Assembly (NCBI GenBank): GCA_965659725.1
Contig: CBFHXG010000008.1
Span: 17,041 to 81,040 of the forward strand
Direction: 5' to 3'
Origin: Phaeocystidibacter sp965659725
Lineage (GTDB): Bacteria; Bacteroidota; Bacteroidia; Flavobacteriales; Schleiferiaceae
Length of the DNA stretch: 64,000 nt
Shown: positions 1 through 8,099 of the stretch, piece by piece
Layout of the letters: each line of letters opens with the position of its first letter
Numbering within the stretch: position 1 is the first letter of the stretch
Notes under the pieces: model-generated
What the model saw: the letters and a program-made list of their open reading frames with translations, nothing else
Told to the model about the DNA's origin: nothing
Databases searched by the model: none
Program-made: the position numbers and the translations under genes

Positions 1-531
1 TTCGACGAACTCGGTCCCCAAACCACAAGGCTTCGTGAATCCTTACCTTTTCATTTGACAGCTACCTCGGTGGAGCAGGAAAACGGGCACCTCTTCAAGT
101 GGTTGGAGCTGTTTGATGTGAACATCCTATTGATTATCGGTATCATGCTGGTGGTAGCCACCATCAATATGATCGGGGCATTGTTGATATAGATATTAGA
201 GCGAACCCGGATGATCGGTATCCTGAAATCCATTGGAGGTTCTGATAAAAAGATCCGACGCATATTTCTGTACCAGAGTGGCTATTTGATCCTGCGAGGA
301 TTATTCTGGGGTAACTTGATCGGTGTGGGGTTGTGTTTAGCCCAGCATTACTGGGGTTTTGTGAAGTTAGACCCCTCCACATATTACGTCTCTGAAGCAC
401 CTGTTCTCTTGGATCCATGGTTATTGTTGATCTTGAATGTGGGTACGATGGTCATTTGTTTAGCGGCCATGTTGATCCCGAGTTACATGATCATGCGTAT
501 ACGACCTGCTAGGGCCTTGCGTTTTGATTGA
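1..531 (+). pseudogene. FtsX-like ABC transporter permease, C-terminal part, with in-frame stop
   Basis: This is the 3' part of a MacB/LolC-type FtsX permease, and its 5' end lies outside the window. The frame is open from base 1 and reads into a typical membrane segment (LLIIGIMLVVATINMIGALL). It then meets TAG at 190-192 and continues unchanged as ILERTRMIGILKSIGGSDKK, the usual cytoplasmic loop of this family. Two more hydrophobic segments follow, ending RPARALRFD. Family members normally carry a leucine-rich LILERTRMIG run here, so TTG to TAG is the simplest single change. Such permeases work with an ATPase on lipoproteins or other substrates at the inner membrane. Either the gene is inactivated in this strain or the base is a sequence error; a restart at the ATG at 211 would give only the last transmembrane half. 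The family is clear, but what it transports is not. Confidence 0.8.
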
Positions 532-571
532 CATCCGTTGCAAAGCCCTTCAAATAATCTGATATTGCGGT

Positions 572-1507
572 ATGTCCGATAAGGAGATCGACCTACATAG
601 TATTCGCGATTTTGAGCGCCTGGATTTCCTAGCCCGACAAGTGGTGGAGGGGTTTATTACGGGGTTGCACCAGAGTCCGTATCACGGCTTTTCCGTTGAA
701 TTTGCGGAGCACCGACTTTACAACACGGGTGAATCTACTCGACATATTGATTGGAAGCTTTATGCGAGGACGGATAAGATGTTCGTGAAGCGATATGAGG
801 AAGAGACCAATCTAAGGGCACAGATCATCTTGGATACGTCGGGGTCTATGTTGTTTCCGGATCCGCAGGGGATAGGTTTTGAGAATCCCAACAAGTTGGC
901 CTTTTCAACCTATGCTGCAGCGGCCTTAATGAACTTATTGCGACGTCAGAGGGATGCCGTGGGATTGTCTACCGTCAATCAGGATATCGAATTGCATACG
1001 GAGGCGAAGACGAACAGGGCGCACCATCACAGGCTGCTTACTGAGTTGAGTAACGTCTTGCGAAATACGGGCGAGCGAAAAACGACCCATTTGGCGCCAC
1101 AGCTTCATTTGTTGGCAGAGCGACTTCACCGCAGGTCGTTGGTGGTTATATTCAGCGACTTCTTGGAGAGGGCAGAGCAGGAGGGAGATGAGCTCTTTGA
1201 AGCTTTGCAGCATTTCCGATACAACAAACACGAATTGATCCTCTTCCATGTGGAGGATGGCAGGTTGGAGCGTGACTTCTCCTTTGACAACCGTCCGCAT
1301 CGCTTTATCGACTTGGAGTCGGGTGAGGAGATCAAATTGCATCCCGAGCAGGTGAAGGAGCAGTACAAGGAGACGCGAAACAAGTTGATCCATGAGATCG
1401 AGATGCGATGTGGTCAATTTAAGATCGATTGGGTGGAGGCAAATATTCGCGATGGATATGACCAGGTATTACTCCCTTACTTATTGAAGCGCAGAAAGTT
1501 GTATTGA
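572..1507 (+). CDS. DUF58 domain-containing protein
   Basis: A 311-residue cytoplasmic protein of the DUF58 family. The N-terminal third carries the family signature, with a conserved GESTRHIDWKLYARTDKM-type stretch around residues 52-70. A von Willebrand A-like fold follows, with the MIDAS-like motif DTSGSM near residue 90. There is no signal peptide and no membrane span. In many bacteria DUF58 genes sit beside MoxR AAA ATPases and aerotolerance (Bat) genes, where they are thought to help assemble envelope complexes. Here only an FtsX-type permease lies upstream (40 bp gap), so that link cannot be tested in this window. The ATG at 572 gives a full-length family member. Confidence 0.9.
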   Translation: MSDKEIDLHSIRDFERLDFLARQVVEGFITGLHQSPYHGFSVEFAEHRLYNTGESTRHIDWKLYARTDKMFVKRYEEETNLRAQIILDTSGSMLFPDPQGIGFENPNKLAFSTYAAAALMNLLRRQRDAVGLSTVNQDIELHTEAKTNRAHHHRLLTELSNVLRNTGERKTTHLAPQLHLLAERLHRRSLVVIFSDFLERAEQEGDELFEALQHFRYNKHELILFHVEDGRLERDFSFDNRPHRFIDLESGEEIKLHPEQVKEQYKETRNKLIHEIEMRCGQFKIDWVEANIRDGYDQVLLPYLLKRRKLY

Positions 1508-1568
1508 TACGCTGCGAGGCCGCGTTATCAGTGGCTTTCAAAAAAATAATTTTTTCTTTGCTCAAGAC

Positions 1569-1598
1569 TTGACACGAAAGGAATCGGTTGTATATTTG
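1569..1598 (+). promoter_or_regulatory. Bacteroidota-type promoter of tRNA-Asp
   Basis: TTG at 1569-1571, 19 bp, then TATATTTG at 1591-1598. This is an exact fit to the TTG / TAnnTTTG promoter of the Bacteroidota primary sigma factor, 42 bp upstream of the tRNA. Confidence 0.8.
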
Positions 1599-1639
1599 CC
1601 ACCGCGTTACAGCAATGGGGCGCATGACATAGTCATCAA

Positions 1640-1713
1640 GGTGTGGTAGTTCAGTTGGTTAGAATATCGGCCTGTCACGCCGGGGGTCGCGGGTTCGAGT
1701 CCCGTCCACACCG
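1640..1713 (+). tRNA. tRNA-Asp (GTC)
   Basis: The acceptor arms GGTGTGG (1640-1646) and CCACACC (1706-1712) pair fully, with discriminator G at 1713. The D arm, an anticodon loop reading CTGTCAC (anticodon GTC), and a T arm with GGTTCGAGTCCC are all present. CCA is not encoded. Confidence 0.97.
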
Positions 1714-1714
1714 C

Positions 1715-1746
1715 AAAAAGGGAAGCAGAAATGCTTCCCTTTTTTT
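1715..1746 (+). terminator. Rho-independent terminator after tRNA-Asp
   Basis: A 13-bp hairpin with stem core GGAAGCA/TGCTTCC and loop GAAA, flanked by an A run and a T run. It lies directly after the tRNA. Confidence 0.85.
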
Positions 1747-1896
1747 ATTCTCTCAATCGAGTCCCAGGCCACCTCAGTTCACCGATGCTAATCGGGGAGC
1801 TGAGTGCCGACTGCAGCGTCGGTAACCGCAATAAAATCCTTCCAACTTTGGTTCTGAGAATCGAGGAAATGAGAACGCATGGGCTAGCTCGGAGTC

Positions 1897-2204
1897 ATGG
1901 CCTATACGTACATTTTATATTCAGAAAAGCTAGATCGATTTTATAGAGGTTCAACGAGTAACCTCTCCGAACGGTTGGCCCGACATAACTCTTACAGAAG
2001 CCCGTATACGAGCAAAGGAATCCCTTGGTCCTCGTGTGGAAAGATAAGAAGAGGACTATCGAAGATGCATACCAACTAGAACTCAAGCTTAAGAACCTAA
2101 CAAGAGCTAGGCCTATTCAATTCATCTTGAAGCATGAAAATGGGGTGCATAGTTCTTTTGATATGTACAGTAAGGCAGTTTGTCGCTCATCCTCGAACAA
2201 ATGA
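1897..2204 (+). pseudogene. GIY-YIG family endonuclease-like gene, frameshifted
   Basis: The first 44 or so residues match small GIY-YIG (YhbQ/UPF0213-type) proteins: MAYTYILYSEKLDRFYRGST followed by an RLARHN-type helix and YTSKGIPW. After the Trp codon at 2026-2028 the frame is lost and ends at TAG near 2077. The missing C-terminal half is present one frame over, from about 2031: LVWKDKKRTIEDAYQLELKL, then KNLTRARPIQFILKH, stopping at TGA 2202-2204. A one-base deletion near 2029-2031 explains this. The intact protein would be about 100 residues. Single-domain GIY-YIG genes are common in Bacteroidota and their role is not established. The 3' end overlaps the convergent histidine kinase gene by 18 bp. 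No gene was seen in 1,748-1,896. Confidence 0.8.
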
Positions 2205-3578
2205 TATTTTAAACTCTGTATTCCCTGGTTGTGATTTCACACGGATATCGGCCTTGTGCAGATCGATGATCTTCTTGACAATATCCAAACCCAAACCTGT
2301 TCCTTTGCCTTGTTCTTTTGTAGTGAAGAAAGGTTCAAATATGTGATTCACAATGTCTTCGGGTATACCTGGACCACTATCTCTTATCCATACATTGATG
2401 TAGTTATCATCCGATGCGGTGCGCACGACGAGCTTACCACCATTTTCTTCCATGGCATCCAAGGCATTGTCGAGTAGATTGGTCCAAACCTGATTCAGTT
2501 CACCCGGTAGTCCACGAACCTTGGAGAGATCATCTTGAAACTCTTCTTCCACGCTAACCTTGTTCTTTCGTGCCTTGTGCGCAAGCATGGTCAAGGTCGA
2601 TCGTATCCCTTCGTTGATATCCACCTCTTGACGATCTGAGTCGCGATCCATGTAAGAGTATTTCTTGATGCTGCCCACAAGTTCTCCAATGCGTTTAGCG
2701 GCACCTTCTATCTCTCTAACCACACGAACGATCTCCAACTGACCGTTCATCCACTCGAGAGTGGGAGTAAGGTGTTTAGTTCCGATGAGTTGGTAGAGAT
2801 CCTCCATTTCTTCAACCTCGAATCCGAAGGCCACAAAGTGCTCAGCATAATCAAACCCGTTCGATTCCCCATGTGCCTCCAGCCAATCGGCCATATCTTC
2901 CTCCAATTCATTTCTCTTCATCATGCTGTGTTGCGGCATGGGACGGTCTAACTTCGACATCAAAAGGGTCTGAATACCCTCCACCTCCTTTTCGGTCAGA
3001 TCTATTTTCAGTATCTTCTTAAAACTATCGGGACCTTTCTTGAGGTTTTTGGATAATTCACCGGCGCTGCGGACCATCGCACTGGCGGGATTGTTCAGTT
3101 CATGTGCCAATCCTGCACTCAGCTTTCCCAAGGCGGCGAGCTTTTCATTCTGAACTTGCATGGTGGTGAAATTCCTAACACGGCTAGTCATTCGATGTAC
3201 AAGCCCTCTCGTTAGTTCAAAGTGATCAGAGATCATCGTCCTAAAACAGTCCTTGTGAAGTCTAAAGACGGTTGAGGGTTTAGTGGCTTCGCCGAAGCCG
3301 ACAGCACTTTTCAATCGGGAGTACGGAAGTTGACTCGTAATCTCACCTTCGTTGAATTCGGTGAAGAACTTCCTACCTCGATCGGTGATCTGGTACACTT
3401 CAAATTCACCTTCAATAACAATGTGCATGTAATCGGATGGGTCGCCCTTTTTGAATAGAAATTCTCCAACGGCATATTCCTTCACTTCTCCGGATGTTAT
3501 CATCCATTCCAACGAGTTCGCTGGGACGTCTTCGAAAGTGGGCAGAGACTGAAGGAATGGGAGTAAAGGTTTGGTCAT
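2187..3578 (-). CDS. Soluble sensor histidine kinase with N-terminal cyclic-nucleotide-binding domain
   Basis: A 463-residue protein with no signal peptide or membrane segment. Residues about 8-125 form a cNMP-binding (CAP effector-like) beta-roll, with GEFLFKKGDPSDYMHIVIEG as its core. Residues 140-170 carry the dimerisation helix and phospho-acceptor motif GLAHELNNP (His159). The C-terminal third is a HATPase_c domain with N box NLLDNALDAM, G1 box DSGPGIPE, F box FEPFFTTK and G2 box GKGTGLGL. This architecture suggests a cytoplasmic kinase whose autophosphorylation is tuned by a cyclic nucleotide or by a degenerate sensor fold. No response regulator lies next to it. It lies downstream of the TonB receptor in the same orientation, behind a terminator. 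The ligand is unknown. Confidence 0.9.
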   Translation of the reverse strand: MTKPLLPFLQSLPTFEDVPANSLEWMITSGEVKEYAVGEFLFKKGDPSDYMHIVIEGEFEVYQITDRGRKFFTEFNEGEITSQLPYSRLKSAVGFGEATKPSTVFRLHKDCFRTMISDHFELTRGLVHRMTSRVRNFTTMQVQNEKLAALGKLSAGLAHELNNPASAMVRSAGELSKNLKKGPDSFKKILKIDLTEKEVEGIQTLLMSKLDRPMPQHSMMKRNELEEDMADWLEAHGESNGFDYAEHFVAFGFEVEEMEDLYQLIGTKHLTPTLEWMNGQLEIVRVVREIEGAAKRIGELVGSIKKYSYMDRDSDRQEVDINEGIRSTLTMLAHKARKNKVSVEEEFQDDLSKVRGLPGELNQVWTNLLDNALDAMEENGGKLVVRTASDDNYINVWIRDSGPGIPEDIVNHIFEPFFTTKEQGKGTGLGLDIVKKIIDLHKADIRVKSQPGNTEFKISFVRG

Positions 3579-3621
3579 GTGTGGGAGTCTGATTGATTCT
3601 TGAATATAGGGACATTAAATG

Positions 3622-3650
3622 AAAAAAGGCGAGCCCTCAGACCCGCCTTC
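3622..3650 (-). terminator. Terminator after the TonB receptor gene
   Basis: Read on the minus strand, AAGGCG and CGCCTT close a hairpin followed by TTTTTT, about 24 bp downstream of the receptor stop codon. Confidence 0.65.
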
Positions 3651-3673
3651 TCAATTCATTTAAAATAGGATTA

Positions 3674-6034
3674 TCAGAACTCAAATATGATCCCCACACT
3701 CGGTACCGCTGTGCCGTTAGAGTTTGGCAATGTGGTCATTAGGTATTGATTCGGATTGTTTGGATCAACCACAGGGTCGCCATTGGAGTCTGTTTGCGGT
3801 GTTAAGAAAGGCTGGCCTTCTACGCTTGAACCAAGGGCATTCTGAATATCAAAATAGATATCAATGTTGAAGCGCTCCAAGTACCACTTCTTGTCTATCC
3901 TGAAATTCAGGCGGTTGAAATTGCCCAGGCGTTCGGTATTCAATCTTGAATAGTCTGGGATCGCTCTACCGATGTTGTTCCAGTTCTGGATATTCGCTGT
4001 GGCTTCTACATCGAATGGAGTAAATGGTGTTCCTCCAAGGAATTGATATTGGATACCAATCTCCCAATTGTTGCCGAATTTCTTACCAGCGGTTATGGAT
4101 GCCAAGAAGCGGTTATCCCAGCTTGCTGGCACGAATTCTTCATTCTTGTCTTCGAACTCCGAACGCACCAAGGTAAAGGCGGCAATACCGAACCATCCTT
4201 TGTAGAGCTTTTGCTGCCAGGTGATCTCAAGACCATAGGCCCTACCGTCATTGGTGCTCACTGCAGGTCGGTTGCCCACTACCCCGAAATCGCCACCTAG
4301 GTTGGCCAAAGAAATACTATCCGGTAGTAGGAGTGGATATTGATCGTAATCCTTGTAGAAACCTTCAACACTGAATTTTGCATTGAAATCAAATAGGAAG
4401 CTGGTTCCCAATACATAATGCGTGCTTCGGATGTATTCGATATCCGTATTCACCAATTCACCATTTCCTTCGCGGAAACCAATGGTGGTGTAAGGAGGAA
4501 GTTGGTAATAGATACCCCAGTTACCATCGAGCGTCCAGTTTTCATTGATCTGGTAGCTGAGTGCAATGCGAGGTGAAAGCTGATTGAGAGGGTTGCTCAT
4601 GTTAGCATTGAACGTATTCGCATCGGTGCGGAAGCCCAAGCTCACATTTAAGCGCTCATTGAAGAAACGCTTGCCGTAATTGCCGAACACCGACCACTTA
4701 TAGAGTCTGATATCTGATTGGTAGTCCAACACGAAATTCGGGATTTGTTGATCGAATGTAGAAGTGTTGTACTTCGCTTCTTCGAATCCAATACCGAAAA
4801 CACCCTCCCAGTCGCTGCGTTTATAGATCCTTTCAACGCGGAACTTGTTTTCTATCTCTTGACTTTCATAATCGAGGAGTTGGCGACCATCGGGGTTGTT
4901 GTTCTCGAACTTCTCGGCCGTGTTATTGAGCATGAAACGGCTGAGTACCACATTCGTATAGCTGTCATCGCCATAGTAAGTGTACTTCGCACCAATAGAG
5001 TAATTCCATTGTTCGTTGACAGGGAGGTAGTTCAAGATATAACGCTGTTCTGGCGTTTCGTTCGCATCTAAGTTCAGCGAGAATTGATCGATGGCACCTA
5101 GACCTAAGATGGTTAGCGTTTGATTCTCAGAAATCTGTGTTTTTGTCTTGAATTGAAAGTCGTTATAAGTGGGTAAGAAAGGCAATTCGAGGATGCCGAA
5201 TAGAAATTGAAGGTAAGATCGACGTGCGCTAGCGAGGTATGTGGTTTTCTCAGAAAGTGGACCTTCAACTGTCAGACCGATGTCACTTGCTCCTATTTGA
5301 AAGATACCACCGAAGCGATCTTTTCTGCCGTCCTTTAGGTTGATCTCCATGATCGAACTGAGGGCATTACCTCGTTCTGCTGGGAAGGCTGAGGTATAGA
5401 AATCCACATCACGGATGAAGTTTACGTTGATCATACCAACTGGTCCACCGCTTGAGCCTTGGGTTGCGAAGTGATTGATGGCAGGGATCTCGATACCGTC
5501 GAGATAGAATCGGTTTTCATTTGGACCACCACCACGAATGATAAGGTCGTTTCTGAAGGCCACAGAGGAGGCGACACCTGGTAGACTTTGGATAACCCTA
5601 CTGATGTCTTGGTTACCGCCAGGGTTTCGCTGGATCTCATTAAGACCAAGCGTTTGAAGTGAAACGGGTGATTGTGTTTCGCGGACGAATCGATCTTGTG
5701 CTGAAACGGTTACTTCATCGATCTGTTCACTCGATGGCTCTAACCCAAAATCGAGTTGCACTGGCCGGGATGGCGTCACGGTCACCTCATATTCCACCTT
5801 TGGTCGGTAGCCCAAGGTTTGCACCCTGATGTTGTAGAGTCCGGGTTCCAGACCTTGGATTTTGTAGTTACCGTCGAGGTCCGTCGCAGCCTTAATGTCC
5901 GTTCCTTCTACGATGACCTCTGCTAGGGGCAGGGCTTCGTTGTTGCCGGCATCGTATACTCGGCCAGACACGACACCCTGTGCGAATGCGAGCGATGAGA
6001 GGAGCATGGCTCCAATTGAGATGTACTTTTTCAT
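3674..6034 (-). CDS. TonB-dependent outer membrane receptor with carboxypeptidase-like N-terminal domain
   Basis: A 786-residue outer membrane transporter. A signal peptide ends at about residue 19 (SLAFAQG). Residues 20-110 form a CarboxypepD_reg-like beta-sandwich (GRVYDAGNNEALPLAEVIVE). Residues 125-225 form a TonB plug domain, with SPVSLQTLGLNEIQRNPGG and the DLIIRGGGPNENRFYLDGI-type plug motif. The rest is a 22-strand-type barrel ending in an aromatic residue (GIIFEF). Such receptors take up siderophores, cofactors or oligomers using TonB energy. No SusD-like partner is next to it, so glycan uptake is not supported, and the substrate is unknown. It is divergent from a MarR-like regulator across a 97-bp gap, which suggests control by that regulator. 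The Met at 6034 gives a canonical signal peptide. Confidence 0.93.
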   Translation of the reverse strand: MKKYISIGAMLLSSLAFAQGVVSGRVYDAGNNEALPLAEVIVEGTDIKAATDLDGNYKIQGLEPGLYNIRVQTLGYRPKVEYEVTVTPSRPVQLDFGLEPSSEQIDEVTVSAQDRFVRETQSPVSLQTLGLNEIQRNPGGNQDISRVIQSLPGVASSVAFRNDLIIRGGGPNENRFYLDGIEIPAINHFATQGSSGGPVGMINVNFIRDVDFYTSAFPAERGNALSSIMEINLKDGRKDRFGGIFQIGASDIGLTVEGPLSEKTTYLASARRSYLQFLFGILELPFLPTYNDFQFKTKTQISENQTLTILGLGAIDQFSLNLDANETPEQRYILNYLPVNEQWNYSIGAKYTYYGDDSYTNVVLSRFMLNNTAEKFENNNPDGRQLLDYESQEIENKFRVERIYKRSDWEGVFGIGFEEAKYNTSTFDQQIPNFVLDYQSDIRLYKWSVFGNYGKRFFNERLNVSLGFRTDANTFNANMSNPLNQLSPRIALSYQINENWTLDGNWGIYYQLPPYTTIGFREGNGELVNTDIEYIRSTHYVLGTSFLFDFNAKFSVEGFYKDYDQYPLLLPDSISLANLGGDFGVVGNRPAVSTNDGRAYGLEITWQQKLYKGWFGIAAFTLVRSEFEDKNEEFVPASWDNRFLASITAGKKFGNNWEIGIQYQFLGGTPFTPFDVEATANIQNWNNIGRAIPDYSRLNTERLGNFNRLNFRIDKKWYLERFNIDIYFDIQNALGSSVEGQPFLTPQTDSNGDPVVDPNNPNQYLMTTLPNSNGTAVPSVGIIFEF

Positions 6035-6068
6035 TCCTGTTTGTTGCTTCTTCGCTTCAAAATTACTG

Positions 6069-6109
6069 CAAAACTAATATGTTTTCGCAACAAATTAATT
6101 ATATTTGTT
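6069..6109. promoter_or_regulatory. Divergent promoters and candidate MarR operator
   Basis: On the minus strand TAGTTTTG (6069-6076) fits the -7 box of the TonB receptor. On the plus strand TATATTTG (6100-6107) fits the -7 box of the regulator. The inverted repeat AACAAAT (6089-6095) / ATTTGTT (6103-6109) overlaps the latter and is placed to let a dimeric regulator block both promoters. That role is inferred. Confidence 0.5.
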
Positions 6110-6131
6110 TCAGAATCGTAACAACGCCTTA

Positions 6132-6794
6132 ATGGAGAATAAGTTCACGTTGTTGGAAAAATTAATTCCCAGCATCAATGATTACATGGAGAAGGGAGGA
6201 AAGCCCGATCCGCAACGTTTTGCTCGATGGCTCACCAAGAGCACGGAGGAGTGGGAGATGCCGAAGGTAGATCCTGTAGAATCCGATCAATTCGATCCAG
6301 TTGAATTGATGAATGCGAGTGACCCCAATGGTGCCTTGAGCTTTTACATCTTCAGGTTGAGCAAATACGCCAAGTACTATTTGCGAGAGGCTTTCAAGGA
6401 TTCTCCATTGAAGTCGGCCGATGACTTTGGCTATCTAGCTTCGCTCGCCTATGTAAAGAGCTGTACCAAATCGGAGTTGATACAGATGAATGTGGGTGAG
6501 ACCAGCGGTGGTATGGATATCATCAAGAGGATGGAGAAACACGGGATCATTGAGACGTTTACCGATGAAGCTGATAAGCGCGCCAAGCGTGTCCGACTCA
6601 CAGAATATGGACAGGGTGTTTTCTTCTCCGTCCTGCAACCTCTCGGCAGGGTAGGTAAGATCGTAAAGGCGCATTTGAAACCCGATGAAGTAGCTGCCTT
6701 GGTCAAGGTCCTTCACGCCCTCGACAGCTTTCACAAGAAGATCTACTCGGAATTGAAGGTGTATGATCTGGATGAGGTGGAGAAGTTTTTTTAG
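6132..6794 (+). CDS. MarR-like winged-helix transcriptional regulator
   Basis: A 220-residue protein. The N-terminal 90 residues are helical and unassigned. Residues about 90-200 look like a MarR winged helix: a helix-turn-helix around CTKSELIQMNVGETSGGMDI, then a recognition and wing part, MEKHGIIETF and RAKRVRLTEYGQGVF. A C-terminal dimerisation helix follows. A TTG codon at 6105 extends the frame by 9 codons but lies inside the TATATTTG promoter box, so it cannot be in the transcript. The ATG at 6132 is therefore the start. It is divergent from the TonB receptor, which is its likely target. The ligand is unknown. Confidence 0.85.
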   Translation: MENKFTLLEKLIPSINDYMEKGGKPDPQRFARWLTKSTEEWEMPKVDPVESDQFDPVELMNASDPNGALSFYIFRLSKYAKYYLREAFKDSPLKSADDFGYLASLAYVKSCTKSELIQMNVGETSGGMDIIKRMEKHGIIETFTDEADKRAKRVRLTEYGQGVFFSVLQPLGRVGKIVKAHLKPDEVAALVKVLHALDSFHKKIYSELKVYDLDEVEKFF

Positions 6795-6831
6795 GCTACA
6801 GGGCAACAAGGCTACAGGGCTGACGAGGCTC

Positions 6832-6892
6832 CAGGGCTCGCTCGTTGAACACCCCAGATGGAAGGGATAACACGAACAACGGATAAACGGAT
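6832..6892 (+). repeat. Intergenic repeat family A, left copy
   Basis: A 61-bp unit starting CCAGGGCTCGCTCGTTGA and ending ACAACGGATAAACGGA. It recurs inverted at 7966-8026 with about 48 of 61 bases identical by eye, and a related core lies at 47,449-47,540. It is preceded by short degenerate repeats of the form AAGGCTACAGGGC (6794-6830). Confidence 0.75.
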
Positions 6893-6904
6893 GAACGGAT
6901 AAAC

Positions 6905-6944
6905 CAAAAACCGCCAGCCCGTTGAATCTTCAACGAAACTGGCG
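6905..6944 (-). terminator. Nested hairpin terminator of the DUF2911 gene
   Basis: The outer stem CGCCAG (6912-6917) / CTGGCG (6939-6944) encloses a perfect inner hairpin CGTTGAA-TC-TTCAACG. On the minus strand it is followed by a T run (TTTTTGG), about 70 bp past the stop codon of the gene ending at 7011. Confidence 0.55.
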
Positions 6945-7010
6945 ATTATAAAATTTAGCTCTTGGATCACGAGCCGTAACTATTGACTAGTGACCTTCGA
7001 CGAATGACTA

Positions 7011-7871
7011 TCAGTCTTCCATTTCTTCCAATCGAGCTAGGAAACCGTCGATCATCGCACCGTAGGTAAACTCTTCACCGGCTTCTGCTGCAGTCGCTTC
7101 GCCGAGTTCTTTGGCATCTTCGGCAGCATCTTCGGCATCGTCATACTCACCATTCATCGCGAGGATCTCGGCGTGAAGGTAGTGCGAGTACCAGCTGGAC
7201 TCGTCCATTTCCAATGAAGTTTGAATGTACTCCAAAGCTTGCTCTGGGTTCATATTGTTCTGCAAGTAGTAACGAGCCGCCATGAGGTAGGCACGAGCAT
7301 CGGCATCATCAGCAGCAAGTGCTTCAGTGATGTTCTGCTGAGCCATTTCTGCGGTATTCACGCGGATAGGGAAGCTTACCGCACGATCGTCCCAAGCGAT
7401 CATGATATCCGCCGAATTGGAAGTAACGTTCTCCACAGAGATCAAGAAGCTCTCTTGGTGAGCATGCTCCGTAGCAGTGGCCTTGATCCTTGCAACGTCC
7501 ATCGACTCTTCGTAGCCATCGGTGCCCCATAGCTCCGTATTCTTGTTGAGGATGATCGTCCACTGTGACTCACTCGGAACAGTGAATAGGCTATAAGTTC
7601 CGGCATCAACTTGCGTTTCACCGATCATCACCGGAGTGCTGAAAGTGATAGCCGTAGCTTTATTTGCACCGGTTCTCCACAGCTGGTCGTAAGGAACCAA
7701 TCCTCCGAAGATCTCACGTTCTTTAACAGATGGACGAGAGTACTTCACCTCAACGTCGGTCAAGCCCACACGCTGCATAGTGCTTGCAGCTGGCGATGGT
7801 TGAGGAAGCTCTTGCGCATGAAGCCAAAAGCCCAAAACGAGAGTCAGTGCTAGAGTAAATGTCTTTTTCAT
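7011..7871 (-). CDS. Secreted DUF2911 domain protein with TPR-like C-terminus
   Basis: A 286-residue protein starting MKKTFTLALTLVLGFWLHAQ, a clear signal peptide. The upstream in-frame Met at 7907 would put 12 polar residues before it and is rejected. Residues about 20-170 are a DUF2911 domain, with PSPAASTMQRVGLTDVEVKY and the conserved GGLVPYDQLWRTGANKAT stretch. Residues 190-280 contain helical pairs resembling tetratricopeptide repeats (ARAYLMAARYYLQNN, then EQALEYIQTSLEMD, then WYSHYLHAEILAMNGEYDDA), with an acidic tail. DUF2911 proteins are widespread in Bacteroidota and their function is unknown. The gene stands alone between two inverted copies of intergenic repeat A. Confidence 0.9.
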   Translation of the reverse strand: MKKTFTLALTLVLGFWLHAQELPQPSPAASTMQRVGLTDVEVKYSRPSVKEREIFGGLVPYDQLWRTGANKATAITFSTPVMIGETQVDAGTYSLFTVPSESQWTIILNKNTELWGTDGYEESMDVARIKATATEHAHQESFLISVENVTSNSADIMIAWDDRAVSFPIRVNTAEMAQQNITEALAADDADARAYLMAARYYLQNNMNPEQALEYIQTSLEMDESSWYSHYLHAEILAMNGEYDDAEDAAEDAKELGEATAAEAGEEFTYGAMIDGFLARLEEMED

Positions 7872-7965
7872 GGTGTTTGAATTCAAAATTTGAAAGTAAG
7901 TTAACAAAAGGGTAGGAAGTAGGTTTAAAGAGTTTGAGGGGATTCAGAAAACGTTAATACGTTTC

Positions 7966-8026
7966 TGGGTTTATCCGTTGTCTGTGTGATCCCTTCCGTT
8001 TGGTTTAATCAACGAGCGAGCCTCGG
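7966..8026 (-). repeat. Intergenic repeat family A, right copy (inverted)
   Basis: Read on the minus strand it matches the unit at 6832-6892, including GGCTCGCTCGTTGA, GGAAGGGAT and ACAACGGATAAAC. The two copies form a long inverted repeat around the DUF2911 gene. Confidence 0.75.
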
Positions 8027-8049
8027 AGCCTTGAAGCCCTGGAGCCTTT

Positions 8050-8099
8050 CCCGATATCAGCTTTAGCTGATATCGGGATGCCGACCGATAGCGTCGGCA
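8050..8099. repeat. Double-hairpin palindromic element
   Basis: Two adjacent perfect hairpins. CCCGATATCAGC (8050-8061), loop TTTA, pairs with its complement at 8066-8077. TGCCGAC (8079-8085) pairs with GTCGGCA (8093-8099). The pair is flanked by GGAGCC on both sides (8041-8046 and 8100-8105). It resembles a REP-like element inserted into the repeat A tract. No T run follows, so a simple terminator is unlikely. Confidence 0.7.

Noticed and set aside
1643..1825. 60-residue frame over tRNA-Asp
   Set aside because: It covers the tRNA and its terminator.
6105..6131. TTG start for the MarR-like gene
   Set aside because: The codon lies inside the -7 promoter box, so it would not be transcribed.
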